From contig CAUJGJ010000416.1 of assembly GCA_963170055.1 (NCBI GenBank), positions 117,501-162,500 on the forward strand: a stretch of 45,000 bases of DNA. Direction: 5' to 3'. Both the position numbers and the translations under genes were made by a program. The stretch is from Halisarca cf. caerulea (Eukaryota > Porifera > Demospongiae > Chondrillida > Halisarcidae). Positions 1-9,466 of the stretch are shown in pieces. The first letter of the stretch is position 1; the number at the start of each line of letters is the position of its first letter. The notes beneath the pieces are model-generated. The model made no database searches, had not been told where the DNA came from, and worked only from the letters and a program-made list of their open reading frames with translations.

Positions 1-405
1 TGCCAGTGTAGCACACACTACTACTGTGGCTCATGGTGTTGCCAGTGTAGCATACACTACTACCGTGGTTCATGGTGTTGCAATGTATCACATACTACTA
101 CTGTGGCTCATGGTGTTGCCAGTGTAGCCCACACTACTACTGTGGTTCATGGTGTTGCAATGTACCACACACTACTACTGTGGCTCATGGTGTTGCCAGT
201 GTAGCCCACACTACTACTGCGGCTCATGGTGTTGCCAGTGTAGCCCACACTACTACTGTGGCTCATGGTGTTGCCAGTGTAGCACACACTACTACTGTGG
301 CTCATGGTGTTGCCAGTGTAGCACCCACTACTACCGGGGCTCATGGTGTTGCAATGTATCACATACTACTACTGTGGCTCATGGTGTTGCAATGTATCAC
401 ATTAT
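1..405. repeat. 39-bp minisatellite
   Basis: About ten tandem copies of a 39-bp unit containing GTAGCACACACTACTACTG and GGCTCATGGTGTTGC. Units vary at a few sites. Because 39 is a multiple of three, several frames stay open on both strands and give 13-residue peptide repeats; this follows from the unit length and is not evidence of translation. It lies downstream of the transmembrane exon of the minus-strand receptor, so most likely in an intron before the cytoplasmic exons. Confidence 0.9.
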
Positions 406-559
406 ACTGTATGTACCATAAGTACAAGCCACTGAATACATTCAAAACTGTAAAAACTGTACATTCGTTTGTCCTTTGATGTACAGAGATTACATCCTGG
501 TGGAAAACAATGAACAGATGTGTGAGCCACAGTATCTATTACAGTCACTATATGTACAG

Positions 560-771
560 CAGTGTTCTCCCCAGAAATAATCTCATGCATATACGTATAC
601 ATACAATACATCACAAATTGCTTGCAACTTCAGTTTTGGGCACTAGCATCATTTGTATTAAACAAATTTTCAAGAATCTATGAAAGCATGCTTTTTTCCT
701 AAATAGTAATAAATTTTACTAAAGAAGGCATGTTGGACTGATACGCCTTAAGATACCTGGGGAGAACACTG
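560..771. mobile_element. Non-autonomous inverted-repeat element (CAGTGTTCTCCCCAG family)
   Basis: The left end reads CAGTGTTCTCCCCAG and the right end is its reverse complement. Both ends are flanked by the direct repeat GTACAG (554-559 and 772-777), consistent with a 6-bp target-site duplication. At 212 bp with no coding capacity it is a MITE-type element. The CAGTG terminus is common in hAT elements, but those normally make 8-bp duplications, so the superfamily is open. Similar single ends occur near 32743 and 41896. Confidence 0.7.
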
Positions 772-821
772 GTACAGCACATGTTACAAACATGTGAGCC
801 ACAGTATCTATTACTGTCAAT

Positions 822-1163
822 TAGCGATGGGTGATATTGGTTTTAATCAGCCACAATTATTGTCCAACAAATTGACAATTATCACGATAATTGTATGAAC
901 ACTACTGAAATTCTAAAGTGTGTGTGTACATGTACCAAACAACATGAAATTAGGGTGTCTTTTCTACTATCTATGGTACGCCTAACTAAATATTATGTTG
1001 AAATTTGAATTGGAAAGAGGTAATGAACAGATATAGGCAACGATTATCCCGATAATCACGGTATTACAATAATCACGATGTCAAAATCACTGACGATACG
1101 ATTATCATGAGAAAAAATATCACAATTATTGCCCAACCCATAGAGAATCTATGCCCAACCCGA
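822..1163. mobile_element. MITE with 8-bp target duplication CTGTCAAT
   Basis: A 342-bp AT-rich segment full of short inverted motifs (ATTATCACGATAATTG and relatives). It starts TAGCGATGGGTGATA and ends with the imperfect complement ATGCCCAACCCGA. The octamer CTGTCAAT lies directly outside both ends (814-821 and 1164-1171). An 8-bp duplication with TAG-like ends points to hAT. No transposase is encoded. The terminal repeats are degenerate, so the assignment rests mainly on the matching octamers. Confidence 0.6.
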
Positions 1164-1351
1164 CTGTCAATATATACAGACAGTACATGTTACAAACATG
1201 TGAATTTGTACAATGCTATAAACTTCGTCAATCAAAATCTGACACAATTTTTCATTGTTCATGCACACAGTACTACCTTATATCCCCTCCCCTCTCCACT
1301 GTTTTGAATTACTACATGTACTGTACGTATACATCTACAGTAACAATACAT

Positions 1352-1407
<56 letters not shown>

Positions 1408-1427
1408 ACACACACACACACACACAA
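1352..1427. repeat. (CA)n microsatellite
   Basis: Nearly pure CA dinucleotides with one interruption near 1402. It abuts the splice donor of the transmembrane exon, so on the receptor's strand the intron begins GTTTGTGTG and runs into (GT)n. Confidence 0.95.
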
Positions 1428-1429
1428 AC

Positions 1430-1556
1430 CTTTTACAGAGTACGAAGATGATGACTGCAACTAACGCCATACCAAGTATGACAGCGAGAAGACTAGCAGT
1501 CACGAGACCTGCTATTAGACCTATTATGATGTCTCGTTCCGAACGGGTGGCTGGTT
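1430..1556 (-). CDS. Receptor exon: transmembrane segment
   Basis: The exon starts after a TTTCTCTGTTTAG acceptor in phase 1 and ends in phase 2 at the donor AAAAG/GTTTGT. It encodes about 42 residues: a polar stretch (EPATRSERD), a hydrophobic helix of about 29 residues starting IIIGLIAGLVTASLL and ending VIIFVLC, then a KR stop-transfer pair. This is the only convincing membrane helix following the Ig/FN3 modules, and it fixes the topology as type I. The cytoplasmic exons must lie left of position 1 or beyond the repeats at 1-1350. Confidence 0.88.
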
Positions 1557-1814
1557 CTAAACAGAGAAAACAGTGTAGCTGATTGCATGAATATACGTAT
1601 CAGTTCAGTAACATGAAAATCATGATTATCACATGTTGGTCACATAATGATCATACATCAGTAACATGATGGATATTTGATACACACAGCATTTTCTACA
1701 GGCTCTCTACAAACCTACTAACAGATCACCAGCGGGGTTGGGCACTTGACAACATGTGAGGGGTTAACAACAACCAGTGCTAACAGTGTCGGCACATGTA
1801 CACTGTCTTCTCAC

Positions 1815-1911
1815 CTGAAACCTCAATGTAGCCTGTGGAGGTAAAGACTGAGTACTGTCTGGTCCCAGTACCACCAGCTTGCCTCCTTCTCCTGTTTCCA
1901 CTAGTTGAGGG
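1815..1911 (-). CDS. Receptor exon: extracellular juxtamembrane segment 2
   Basis: A 97-nt exon, phase 0 in and phase 1 out. The acceptor is a pyrimidine-rich tract ending TTATCACAG and the donor is CAG/GTGAGA. It encodes 32 residues including a basic GNRRRRQ cluster and the motif RQYSVFTSTGYIEVS just before the membrane exon. The basic cluster could be a furin-type cleavage site, as in several receptor phosphatases; that is an inference. The frame was chosen because it joins both neighbours; another open frame here (SPQLVETGEGG...) does not. Confidence 0.8.
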
Positions 1912-2090
1912 CTGTGATAAGAGGTAGTGTTGAAGGGAGAGAACCGTATGGTGTGTGCATGCATGTATGCGTGCATGTGTGCTTGAGTGTTCACACATGT
2001 GTACTAAGTGTTGTTTTCATGTCAATATTATACATGCTAAGGACATTAATGAACAGGCAGATACAGTAAGTATGCTAGCTCTCAACTTAC

Positions 2091-2370
2091 GGTTGGCATT
2101 GAAACAAAATATCGAATGAAACAATCCAAAGTTTCATCTCCATTGATCGGGCCATTATCATAACGATTGCGGAAGTTGTTCCTTGCACTCCGATCACCTA
2201 CTGTGAAATTCATAGGTAGATTATCTGAGTCCAGACCTATTTCAGATGCAATGTACGGGACTCCTGGTCCAGCAGAGCTGTATGTACCAAATGTGCTGTT
2301 GTTTGGGAAGTCTGTGTCTGGAGTTCTCCTCCCATTGCCGAGAGAACGAATGCACACTATCCAGATGTGA
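2091..2370 (-). CDS. Receptor exon: juxtamembrane segment 1
   Basis: A 280-nt exon, phase 2 in and phase 0 out, with acceptor CTCCTCCCCCTTCAG and consensus donor ACC/GTAAGT. It encodes about 93 residues beginning HIWIVCIRSLGNG and ending NGPINGDETLDCFIRYFV. The closing motif recalls the NGPL...Y.V.RAF segment that precedes the membrane in receptor protein tyrosine phosphatases, which is the best clue to the receptor class. It is not a canonical Ig or FN3 domain. Contains N-glycosylation sequons (NNS, NFT). Confidence 0.82.
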
Positions 2371-2449
2371 CTGAAGGGGGAGGAGACAAAGGTGTGTTTG
2401 CTGCACTCAATACAATTCCCTCAACATACGTACACAAAACATCTCTTAC

Positions 2450-2831
2450 CTCAAGGCAGAGGAGTTATTACTGAACACTAGTTTTGGAATGGTGATAGTG
2501 ACTTGTGATTGGGTACCATCTCCTTTGGGACTCCCCTCTGAAAAGGTCACTGGCCCACCATAACCGGGGATCATTGGATCAGCCAGTGTACCAACCACAA
2601 TCCTAGCAGGAGTGATGCAATCCACTACTGTTGAATCGTTGGGTCTCACTTCAACAGTGAACAGTGTGAACGAAGGAAGAACTGTTATGTTGAAGGTAGT
2701 AGAGGGCGTCATATTAGACCCCCCACTAACTTCTCCATTAGAATTGTATGTGATGAGGTAATTTCCACTGAAAGGAGGTGACCATGAGAGTTCAATGAAT
2801 GTAGGACCTATGAGAACGGCTTCGAGATTCC
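2450..2831 (-). CDS. Receptor exon: membrane-proximal FN3 domain
   Basis: A 382-nt exon, phase 1 in (GTTCCAG acceptor) and phase 2 out (TTGAG/GTAAGA). It starts GNLEAVLIGPTFIELSWSPP with the FN3 strand-B tryptophan, continues with GNYLITYNSNGE (strand C) and FTLFTVEVRPND (strand F), then adds a 50-residue extension (GYGGPVTFSEGSPKGDG) that carries into the juxtamembrane exon. Its closest relative in the window is the FN3 exon at 30286-30561, which shares NLEAVL, HPTFI/GPTFI, SPP, PSFTLFTVEVR and PARI. Confidence 0.88.
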
Positions 2832-2902
2832 CTGGAACAGCAGCAGAGAAAGAAGAAATGGACTTCACTCAAGTTGTAGGAGAAAGAATACACTTGATAT
2901 GT

Positions 2903-3008
2903 CGTTAGGTACATCAAATTAGGTGGTTAGGTACATCAAATTAGGTGGTTAGGTACATCAAATTAGGTGGTTAGGCACATCAAATTAGGTGGTTAGGTAC
3001 ATCAAATT
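2903..3008. repeat. 22-bp minisatellite
   Basis: About five copies of TTAGGTACATCAAATTAGG plus three bases, one with a GGCAC variant. Intronic, between the membrane-proximal FN3 exon and the Ig exon at 3887. The rest of this intron (3009-3886) shows only a short inverted pair around 3675-3760 (CCTCTTATCCAG / GGATAAGTGAGG), typical of old DNA-transposon ends. Confidence 0.85.
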
Positions 3009-3886
3009 ATGGATGCAGTTCAGACCTCGCTAAAATTCACAGTTCCAATAGCACTTGTGGGTCGGGGAATGAGACGATTTTGCAAATGGCCACCACCATG
3101 GCCACCACCATGGCTAACATATTTAGTGACACAAATACTAAAATCAGAAATCCTACCAATTCTCTATTGAATTTTAAGATTCGCTAAGCAAAAATTCAAG
3201 TTACGGTACTTGTGGTTTAGATGTTGTAACATGATGTTATGAGCTCCAAGTAGAACAATGAGACAGCCAAATGGGCCAAGATTTGAAAATTCTATGGCGT
3301 TTTACCAAACTGTCTGCGCTCTGATCGAAACGGTTCAAGGCTTATCTTTATAGTGCACGTGTATCCAAGTAGCCAATTGCTATAGACGTGTTCTTCAGTT
3401 ACGAAATTGAGCTGCAGTTGAGTTGATAGTATCTGTTCTGGGCCAAAAAGTTGAATTTTACCATACAAAATCCGTGGGCAAACTCGATTGGACTCCCATC
3501 GGCAAGTAACCAATTAATAACCTCACTAAACCACTCAGCAATTAGGCCCTGCAATGCTTTGAAAGTGATTCAAATGCGTGTGGGACGGCAGCCCTCACGC
3601 CCCCATGGGTTTTAACTAGAACTACTTGTTGTTGGTACAAATCTGCAATAATCCTACTGTACACTCTACTACGTTACCTCTTATCCAGCTCCATTCCTCT
3701 ATCTGCACTTTCATCCAGAATGGATGTGTGTGGATAAGTGAGGTCTCACTGTACAACCATTAGATGCTGACCAAACACAGTACAATCATTAGCTTTTCTA
3801 CTTCATACTGGATACCTCCCAAATCTCACTTGTTGTTAGTACAACACAATACACAGTACATACATGCAGTTACAAATAGCACTCAC

Positions 3887-4237
3887 CAAACATGAGAACT
3901 TCAACTGTGCCCATCAAAGTACTGTTGATGTTGCTGAAATCAACATCCCTTGCTCCACAGCTAACAACACAGGTGTAGTTACCACTGTCAGTAACACTGC
4001 TATTCAAGATGGTCAGGTTGGAAGACTGATCATTGTAGTCGCTAACAACAAACAATCCTGCTGATGCTGGTGTTGGGACTCTAGGTACAGAAAGGTCCTC
4101 TGAGTAGATCAGAATACCGTCCTTGTACCAACCTACATAGTAAGATGGAGTTGACCAGGAGCACTCCAGAGCTATGGAGTTGGGGGCAATGGTGCAGTTG
4201 ACACGATCACTGAAAGAGACCATAGGCTGAGGGGAAG
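3887..4237 (-). CDS. Receptor exon: Ig domain (most membrane-proximal)
   Basis: A 351-nt exon, phase 1 in (TTGTTTACAG) and phase 1 out (TTTG/GTGAGT). One Ig-like domain of 117 residues: strand-B cysteine in ALECSW, strand-C tryptophan in YYVGWYKDG, and the strand-F signature DSGNYTC. Additional cysteines in VNC and VSCGA may form a second disulphide; they recur in all sibling Ig exons. It is the most diverged member (IAPNSIALECSWSTPSYY) yet has exactly the same exon length as the arrayed copies. Confidence 0.92.
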
Positions 4238-4259
4238 CTGTAAACAAGGTCAAAGAAGA

Positions 4260-5140
4260 ATACTGTATATCTTCTATTTTTTTGTATGTGAGAAGCTCAG
4301 AGAAATTCTATCATGATAGTGCAAAACAGCATATCTTAGCAATACCACATATAGCGGTGACAAGTGGTGAATTTCCTTCAGGTATAATACAGCACTCTGG
4401 CAATCATTTGGGTGGGGTCTACAGACCCCGCCTCCACCTATGTTGTCATAAAACTGTTGCCACAGTAGCATTTGCTTGCATCATCATACAAGATGGCCGC
4501 TTGAGTGTTTTTGGCTTTTTTGATTCAGGGAAAAATTCCAACGTGAAGAATGCTAGGAATGTTACTCTGAAGGTTGAAATCGACACTTTAACAAGGTTAG
4601 TAGATATACACGGATGGTTGTTCCCATCATCATGCACGTACTGTTTGTGACTGAATATTGTCTGTAGAGTCATTTTTGTTAGTGGGACAAGTGTTTATAG
4701 ACATTACTTAGCTATTTGGCTCTTCCATCTCACTTTCTTTATACAGTTGGTAAGATCTCATACATAGCTAAACTTTACGGATGATTATAACCCTATCCTG
4801 TACTTGGGTGTAGAAATCTGGGGGTTACTTCTTCAGGTCTAGAGCTTTTGGAGACTAATAATTTAAGCTGTGACAAGTCAATGACTCATATTTGCTGAAA
4901 TAGTAAGGTACGATCAAATTTATATGTTTTAATTTGTCAGTAAAGGTTTAGTTGGCTAGCTACAAGATCAAAAGTGCTATGCTAAACTTGTTGGTCAGTG
5001 TTGAAAGGAGGCCTTCTGTGGGACTAGTATGCTTCACTTCAACAATGGCATCGGCCCATGAGGATTAGACAAGCAAGTTTACTTTCACTTCATGTACACC
5101 TGTTTATGATAAGTATATTTGATATTTACCTGATTTCCCA
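4260..5140. other. Intron sequence, nothing recognised
   Basis: Left part of the large intron between Ig exons 3887 and 7873. Open frames of 65-122 codons occur on both strands, but I recognise no domain in them. No FN3 exon is found here, although one might be expected between the two Ig exons. Confidence 0.5.
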
Positions 5141-5141
5141 T

Positions 5142-6050
5142 TCAAATAGGTCCTATGGTAGTCTCAGCACTTCCGGAAGAACTTTTGGATGATGTCAACA
5201 AAACATAATTGAGAGCACCAGGAAAGATCCCTTTAAGACCCTCATCGGGAATGATCCCTTTAAGACCCTCATCAGGAATGATCCCTTTAAGACCCTCGTC
5301 GGGAATGATCCCTTTAAGACCCTCGTCGGGAAAGATCCCTTTAAGACCCTCATCGGGAATGATCCCTTTAAGACCCTCATCAGGAATGATCCCTTTAAGA
5401 CCCTCATCGGGAATGATCCCTTTAAGACCCTCATCGGGAATGATCCCTTTAAGACCTTCATCAGGAAAGATCCCTTTAAGACCCTCATCAGGAAAGATCC
5501 CTTTAAGACCTTCATCAGGAATGATCCCTTTAAGACCCTCATCAGGAATGATCCCTTTAAGACCCTCATCGGGAATGATCCCTTTAAGACCTTCATCAGG
5601 AAAGATCCCTTTAAGACCCTCATCAGGAATGATCCCTTTAAGACCTTCATCAGGAATGATCCCTTTAAGACCTTCATCGGGAATGATCCCTTTAAGACCC
5701 TCATCAGGAATGATCCCTTTAAGACCCTCATTGGGAATGATCCCTTTAAGACCCTCATCGGGAATGATCCCTTTAAGACCCTCATCGGGAATGATCCCTT
5801 TAAGACCCTCATCGGGAATGATCCCTTTAAGACCCTCATCAGGAATGATCCCTTTAAGACCCTCATCAGGAATGATCCCTTTAAGACCCTCATCAGGAAT
5901 GATCCCTTTAAGACCCTCAAAGCTACAGTTACAGTGGTCACTTGCATATTTCTTGGCCTTTCCCCAGCAGAAATCGATTGGATTCATTTCAGGGCCGCGC
6001 ATGTGGGCAATACTTAAAGAGCTTCCGAAAGTCAGCAATTTCGTTTGTAA
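5142..6050 (-). pseudogene. DDE (IS630/Tc1-like) transposase C-terminal fragment with internal repeat expansion
   Basis: Reading leftward from about 6000, the frame contains GPEMNPIDFCWGKAKKYASD, the NPIE/D-x-x-W signature around the last catalytic acid of IS630/Tc1-type DDE transposases. It then runs SFEGLKGIIPD into 26 tandem copies of EGLKGI(I/F)PD, followed by ALNYV. Beyond the repeats the expected tail (FFRKC, then DYHRTYLNG) is visible only after a one-base frame change and across a TGA stop, so the gene is dead. The N-terminal part is missing; a retrotransposon occupies the adjoining DNA to the right. The family is inferred from motif memory alone. Confidence 0.7.
5219..5920. repeat. 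27-bp minisatellite, 26 copies, derived from transposase coding sequence
   Basis: Exactly 26 units of 27 bp (ATGATCCCTTTAAGACCCTC plus seven bases), differing at a few recurrent positions (ATGATC/AAGATC, TCATC/TCGTC, CGGGA/AGGAA). On the minus strand each unit encodes EGLKGIIPD or EGLKGIFPD in frame with the flanking transposase fragment. The array stays open on both strands because the unit is nine codons long. Confidence 0.95.
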
Positions 6051-7600
6051 CAAATTCCTTTTCTCTCTCTTGTGCCTATGTCAAAACCACTCTACGCAAT
6101 CACTCCTTCTTTATTGCCTTGACCAATGGTATAAAGCACTTGATGACAAGAAATATGTAGGAGTAGTGTTTTTAGATATTTCCAAGGCTTTTGACACTGT
6201 TAATCATAACCTGCTTCTCTTGAAACTTTCTCACCTAGGTCTGTCTCCTTCCACAATTGCCTGGTTTAAGTCTTATCTCTCTAACCGTTGTCATCAAACG
6301 CGCATTGAAAATACGTATTCCTCTCTTTGTTTTCCTACTAATGGGGTTCCGCAAGGCTCCACTCTAGGCCCAACCCTTTTTTCTGCTTTTATAAATGACC
6401 TACCCTCTGTCCTCCCTTCTAACTCCACAGTACTTTTTGCTGATGACACAACCATTTTCCTAATTAGCAATGATATTCAGGAACTAAACTCATCCCTCCA
6501 ACTCACTCTTAATCTAGCAAATGTATGGTTACAAAAAATGGCCTTAAACTAAACATCTCTAAGACCAAGACCATGCTGATCCACTCCGCTAGAAAAAAAG
6601 TTAGTGACAGATTAGCCCTCAGCGTAGAAAATGTTGACATAGAGCAGGTTCAAAAGTTCAAATTTCTAGGAGTAATAGTTAATGACACATTATCTTGGGG
6701 TGATCACATAGATTTTGTTTGTAACAAGGTCACTCGTAGTCTTAGCCTTCTACGTCGCCTCTCTTGGTTTCTCCCCCGACCTCTTCTTCTTCTCTATCTC
6801 AAATCGTACATTCTTCCTCTATTCGACTACTGTGATAGCGTGTGGTCTGTTTGCACCAAACAGGATAGTCATCGGTTAGAAACGCTTTTAAACTTCGCTT
6901 GTAGAACCGTCCTTCGCAAACGTAGAGATTATTCTGCCTCTTCTGCTCGTAAAGAATTAGGTGTTTCAACTCTTAGTGCTAGACAAAAAGTACATTTGGC
7001 CCAAACTGTTTATAAGTGCTTATCTCTACAATCACCTACTTATCTCAACAACCTTTTTTCCACACCAGCCTCTCATTATAATACTCGAGCATCTTCTACT
7101 TCACATTTAAACCTTCCACGTTTTCGTACTTCCCTTGGCCAGAAGGCATTTAGTTTTGTTGGCGCATCATTATGGCGATCACTACCAAATAACATCCGAT
7201 GCTGTGCGGACTTTCGGGTGTTCACTAAACTATGTGAAAATCACTTTTTAAATGAATAACTCATTGACAATATGATTTTGTACATATCATCAATCAGACA
7301 CTATTTTCATACTCATGCACCAATAATCTTATCTCATTACAGATTGAATTTATTCCATTCACTAATGACTAAACTTATAATTTTTGCTCATCTATTCATT
7401 CTATTATCATTTCATCATAATGCAAAGCTCGAACTCTTTTGTTGAATCTTTGTACAGTCACCCCCTTTGTTGTTTTTGTTTTTGCCTTTTGTCCCTTTTC
7501 TTTTCTGGGTGCCACTTACAGTAGCCTCTGGCTAAAGGTTCCCCAGGTTAAATAAGAATACCCTATACCCTATACCCTATACCCTATCAGAAATGGCAAA
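6050..7600 (+). mobile_element. 5'-truncated non-LTR retrotransposon (LINE)
   Basis: It contains the reverse transcriptase from just before motif A to the C-terminus, a 3' UTR, and a tail of (CCCTATA)-type repeats at 7558-7588, consistent with target-primed insertion. The 5' part (endonuclease and RT N-terminus) is missing. The 3' end AGTAGCCTCTGGCTAAAGG recurs as a 50-bp remnant at 44848 and in modified form in a SINE near 23660. The jockey/CR1-like grouping is a guess from the C-terminal style. It sits in an intron of the receptor, on the opposite strand. Confidence 0.85.
6060..7259 (+). pseudogene. LINE reverse transcriptase, truncated and frameshifted
   Basis: RT landmarks in order: VVFLDISKAFDTVNH (motif A), NGVPQGSTLGPTLF (motif B), VLFADDTT (catalytic FADD, near 6435-6448), then KLNISKTKTM and KFKFLGVIVNDTLSW. 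The C-terminal region includes LPLFDYCDSVW and ends at a TAA at 7257-7259. The frame breaks in the A6 run at 6533-6538: the upstream frame stops at 6552, while the downstream part continues in another frame as if one A were lost. The element is inactive as read, unless the single-base change is a sequencing error. Confidence 0.85.
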
Positions 7601-7872
7601 CAATGACATTCAAAAGTATGAACACATTTAAACTATACATTTAACTATATATGGAACAAATTATCCATTTATCGTTCGAATATTCGACACTTTTCTGAAC
7701 AGCTGCGTTTGTCAGTTATTTCTGTCAAGTACATTACTGTTACTGGATTCACATCGTTTGTCACTACCATTGACGACAAGTTAGCAGGAGGATTGGGAGG
7801 ACCTGGACAATCGGGTACACACATTCACTCAATAGACAAAAGACCAAATTCCATCAAAACACACGTACTTAC
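7260..7872. other. LINE 3' UTR and remaining intron
   Basis: 7260-7600 is the retrotransposon 3' UTR and tail. 7601-7872 is AT-rich intron. Near 7735-7815 the text GTTACTGGATTCACATCGTTTGT followed by GACGACAAGTTAGCAGGAGG matches the start of the FN3 exons of the 796-bp unit (minus strand), but the rest of that exon is absent, so this is a broken FN3 copy truncated close to the Ig exon at 7873. Confidence 0.6.
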
Positions 7873-8223
7873 CGTAAACAGATACACTAATGGAAGATGA
7901 CAGCTCTGAGGAAATGTCAACAAAACTTACAACCCTTGCTCCACAGCTAACAACACAGGTGTAGCTACCACTGTCAGCAACACTGCTACTCAAGATGGTC
8001 AGGTTGGAAGACCGATCATTGTAATCGCTAACAACAAACAATCTTGCTGATGCTGGTTTTAGGACAAGAGGTACAGAAAGGTCCTCTGAGTAGATCAGAC
8101 TACCGTCCTTGTACCAACCTACATAGTAAGATGAGCTATTCCAACTGCATTGGAGGGTCACGTTAGTTTGAGATGAAACACAGTTCTCAATGGAATCTGA
8201 TGTTACTGTTGGAACAGGCATTG
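7873..8223 (-). CDS. Receptor exon: Ig domain, array copy 1
   Basis: A 351-nt exon, phase 1-1, with acceptor CCCTTTTCAG and donor TACG/GTAAGT. Ig-like domain with TLQCSW, YYVGWYKDG, YNDRSSNLTIL and DSGSYTCVVSCGA. Copy-specific residues are SVPLVLKPASARLF and ARVVSFVDISSEL. Sequons NVT, NSS and NLT are present. It is the C-terminal member of the Ig/FN3 array, separated from the last Ig exon by the transposon-filled intron. Confidence 0.92.
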
Positions 8224-8292
8224 CTGAAAAGGGACAAACACAATTCAGTAAACACAACGTCACAACATTACCAAACACAGAAAGAAACTCAC

Positions 8293-8601
8293 TGCTCTCT
8301 CGCGTGTTGAACTCCACTGTAGATGGGGATCCCATATGTACTTTGTTGGATGCTGACAGACTAGTGTTGTATGACACACAAGATGTCAGGTTGACCATTT
8401 CCACCATTTCCATTGTAGTGGTCACACTCCTTGAGGTACCATCGATACTCAAAGTGTAGTTCAAGGAGGATGAGTCTCCGTTGGATGGGATACCTGTAGC
8501 GTTTTCACCAACTAGTCCACTCCACGTAAACATCACTGTTACTGGATTCACGTCGTTTGTAACTACCATTGACGACAAGTTAGCAGGAGGATCGGGAGGA
8601 C
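8293..8601 (-). CDS. Receptor exon: FN3 domain, array copy 1
   Basis: A 309-nt exon, phase 1-1, with acceptor CAATTGTCCAG and donor AGCA/GTGAGT. It encodes GPPDPPANLSSMVV...VMFTWSG (FN3 strand B tryptophan), SSLNYTLSIDG and CVSYNTSLSASNKV (strand F region with a cysteine), ending VEFNTRES. The intron to the following Ig exon is only 69 bp. Confidence 0.9.
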
Positions 8602-8670
8602 CTGGACAATTGGGACCAAACAATCACTCAATAGACAAAAGATAGGATTCATCAAAACACACGTACTTAC

Positions 8671-9021
8671 CATAAACAGATACACTAATGGAAGATGACA
8701 GCTCTGAGGGAACATCAACAAAATTAACATCCCTTGCTCCACAGCTAACAACACAGGTGTAGTTACCACCGTCAGCAACACTGCTACTCAAGATGGTCAG
8801 GTTGGAAGACCGATCATTGTAATTGCTAACAACAAACAATCCTGCTGATGCTGGTGTTAGGACACTAGGTACAGAAAGGTCCTCTGAGTAGATCAGACTA
8901 CCGTCCTTGTACCAACCTACATAGTAAGATGAGCTATTCCAACTGCATTGGAGGGTCATGTTAGATTGAGAAGAAACACAGTTCTCAATGGAATCTGATG
9001 TTACTGTTGGAACAGGCATTG
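8671..9021 (-). CDS. Receptor exon: Ig domain, array copy 2
   Basis: A 351-nt phase 1-1 exon with TATG/GTAAGT donor. Features are SNMTLQCSW, YYVGWYKDG, VVSNYNDRSS and DGGNYTCVVSCGA. The predicted peptide is identical to that of copy 3 at 9467, and the flanking intron sequence is copied too, indicating very recent duplication or homogenisation. Confidence 0.92.
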
Positions 9022-9088
9022 CTGAAAAGGGACAAAGGCAATTCGCTAAAGACAACATCACAAACGTATCACACAGAAAGAAACTCAC

Positions 9089-9397
9089 TGCTCTCTCGCG
9101 TGTTGAACTCCACTGTAGATGGGGATCCCATATGTACTTTGTTGGATGCTGACAGACTAGTGTTGTATGACACACAAGATGTCAGGTTGACCATTTCCAC
9201 CATTTCCATTGCAGTGGTCACACTCCTTGAGGTACCATTGATACTCAAAGTGTAGTTCAAGGAGGATGAGTTTCCGTTGGATGGGATACCTGTAGCGTTT
9301 TCACCAACTAGTCCACTCCACGTAAACATCACTGTTACTGGATTCACGTCGTTTGTAACTACCATTGACGACAAGTTAGCAGGAGGATCGGGAGGAC
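9089..9397 (-). CDS. Receptor exon: FN3 domain, array copy 2
   Basis: A 309-nt phase 1-1 exon. It differs from copy 1 by NGNSSS for NGDSSS, SING for SIDG and TTAME for TTTME. The acceptor sequence CAATTGTCCAG is the same as in copy 1. Confidence 0.9.
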
Positions 9398-9466
9398 CTG
9401 GACAATTGGGACCAAACAATCACTCAATAGACAAAAGATAGGATTCATCAAAACACACGTACTTAC

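Noticed and set aside
72..479. Open frames with 13-residue AHGVASVAHTTTV repeats
   Set aside because: They arise from the 39-bp satellite, whose unit is a multiple of three; both strands are equally open and there is no non-repeat domain.
1764..1994. Alternative frame SPQLVETGEGGKLVVLGPDS for the 1815-1911 exon
   Set aside because: It would need a phase-2 entry, but the preceding exon ends in phase 0 at a consensus donor; the chosen frame joins both neighbours.
4282..4650. 122-codon plus frame in the intron
   Set aside because: No domain, and it lies opposite the receptor in sequence without other coding signs.
5219..5920. CRISPR-like direct repeats
   Set aside because: Units are contiguous without unique spacers, and the context is an animal genome.
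5209..6552. One 447-codon plus frame joining IPLRPSSGM repeats to a reverse transcriptase
   Set aside because: The N-terminal half is the antisense of the transposase-derived satellite and the RT begins only near 6060; the fusion is accidental.
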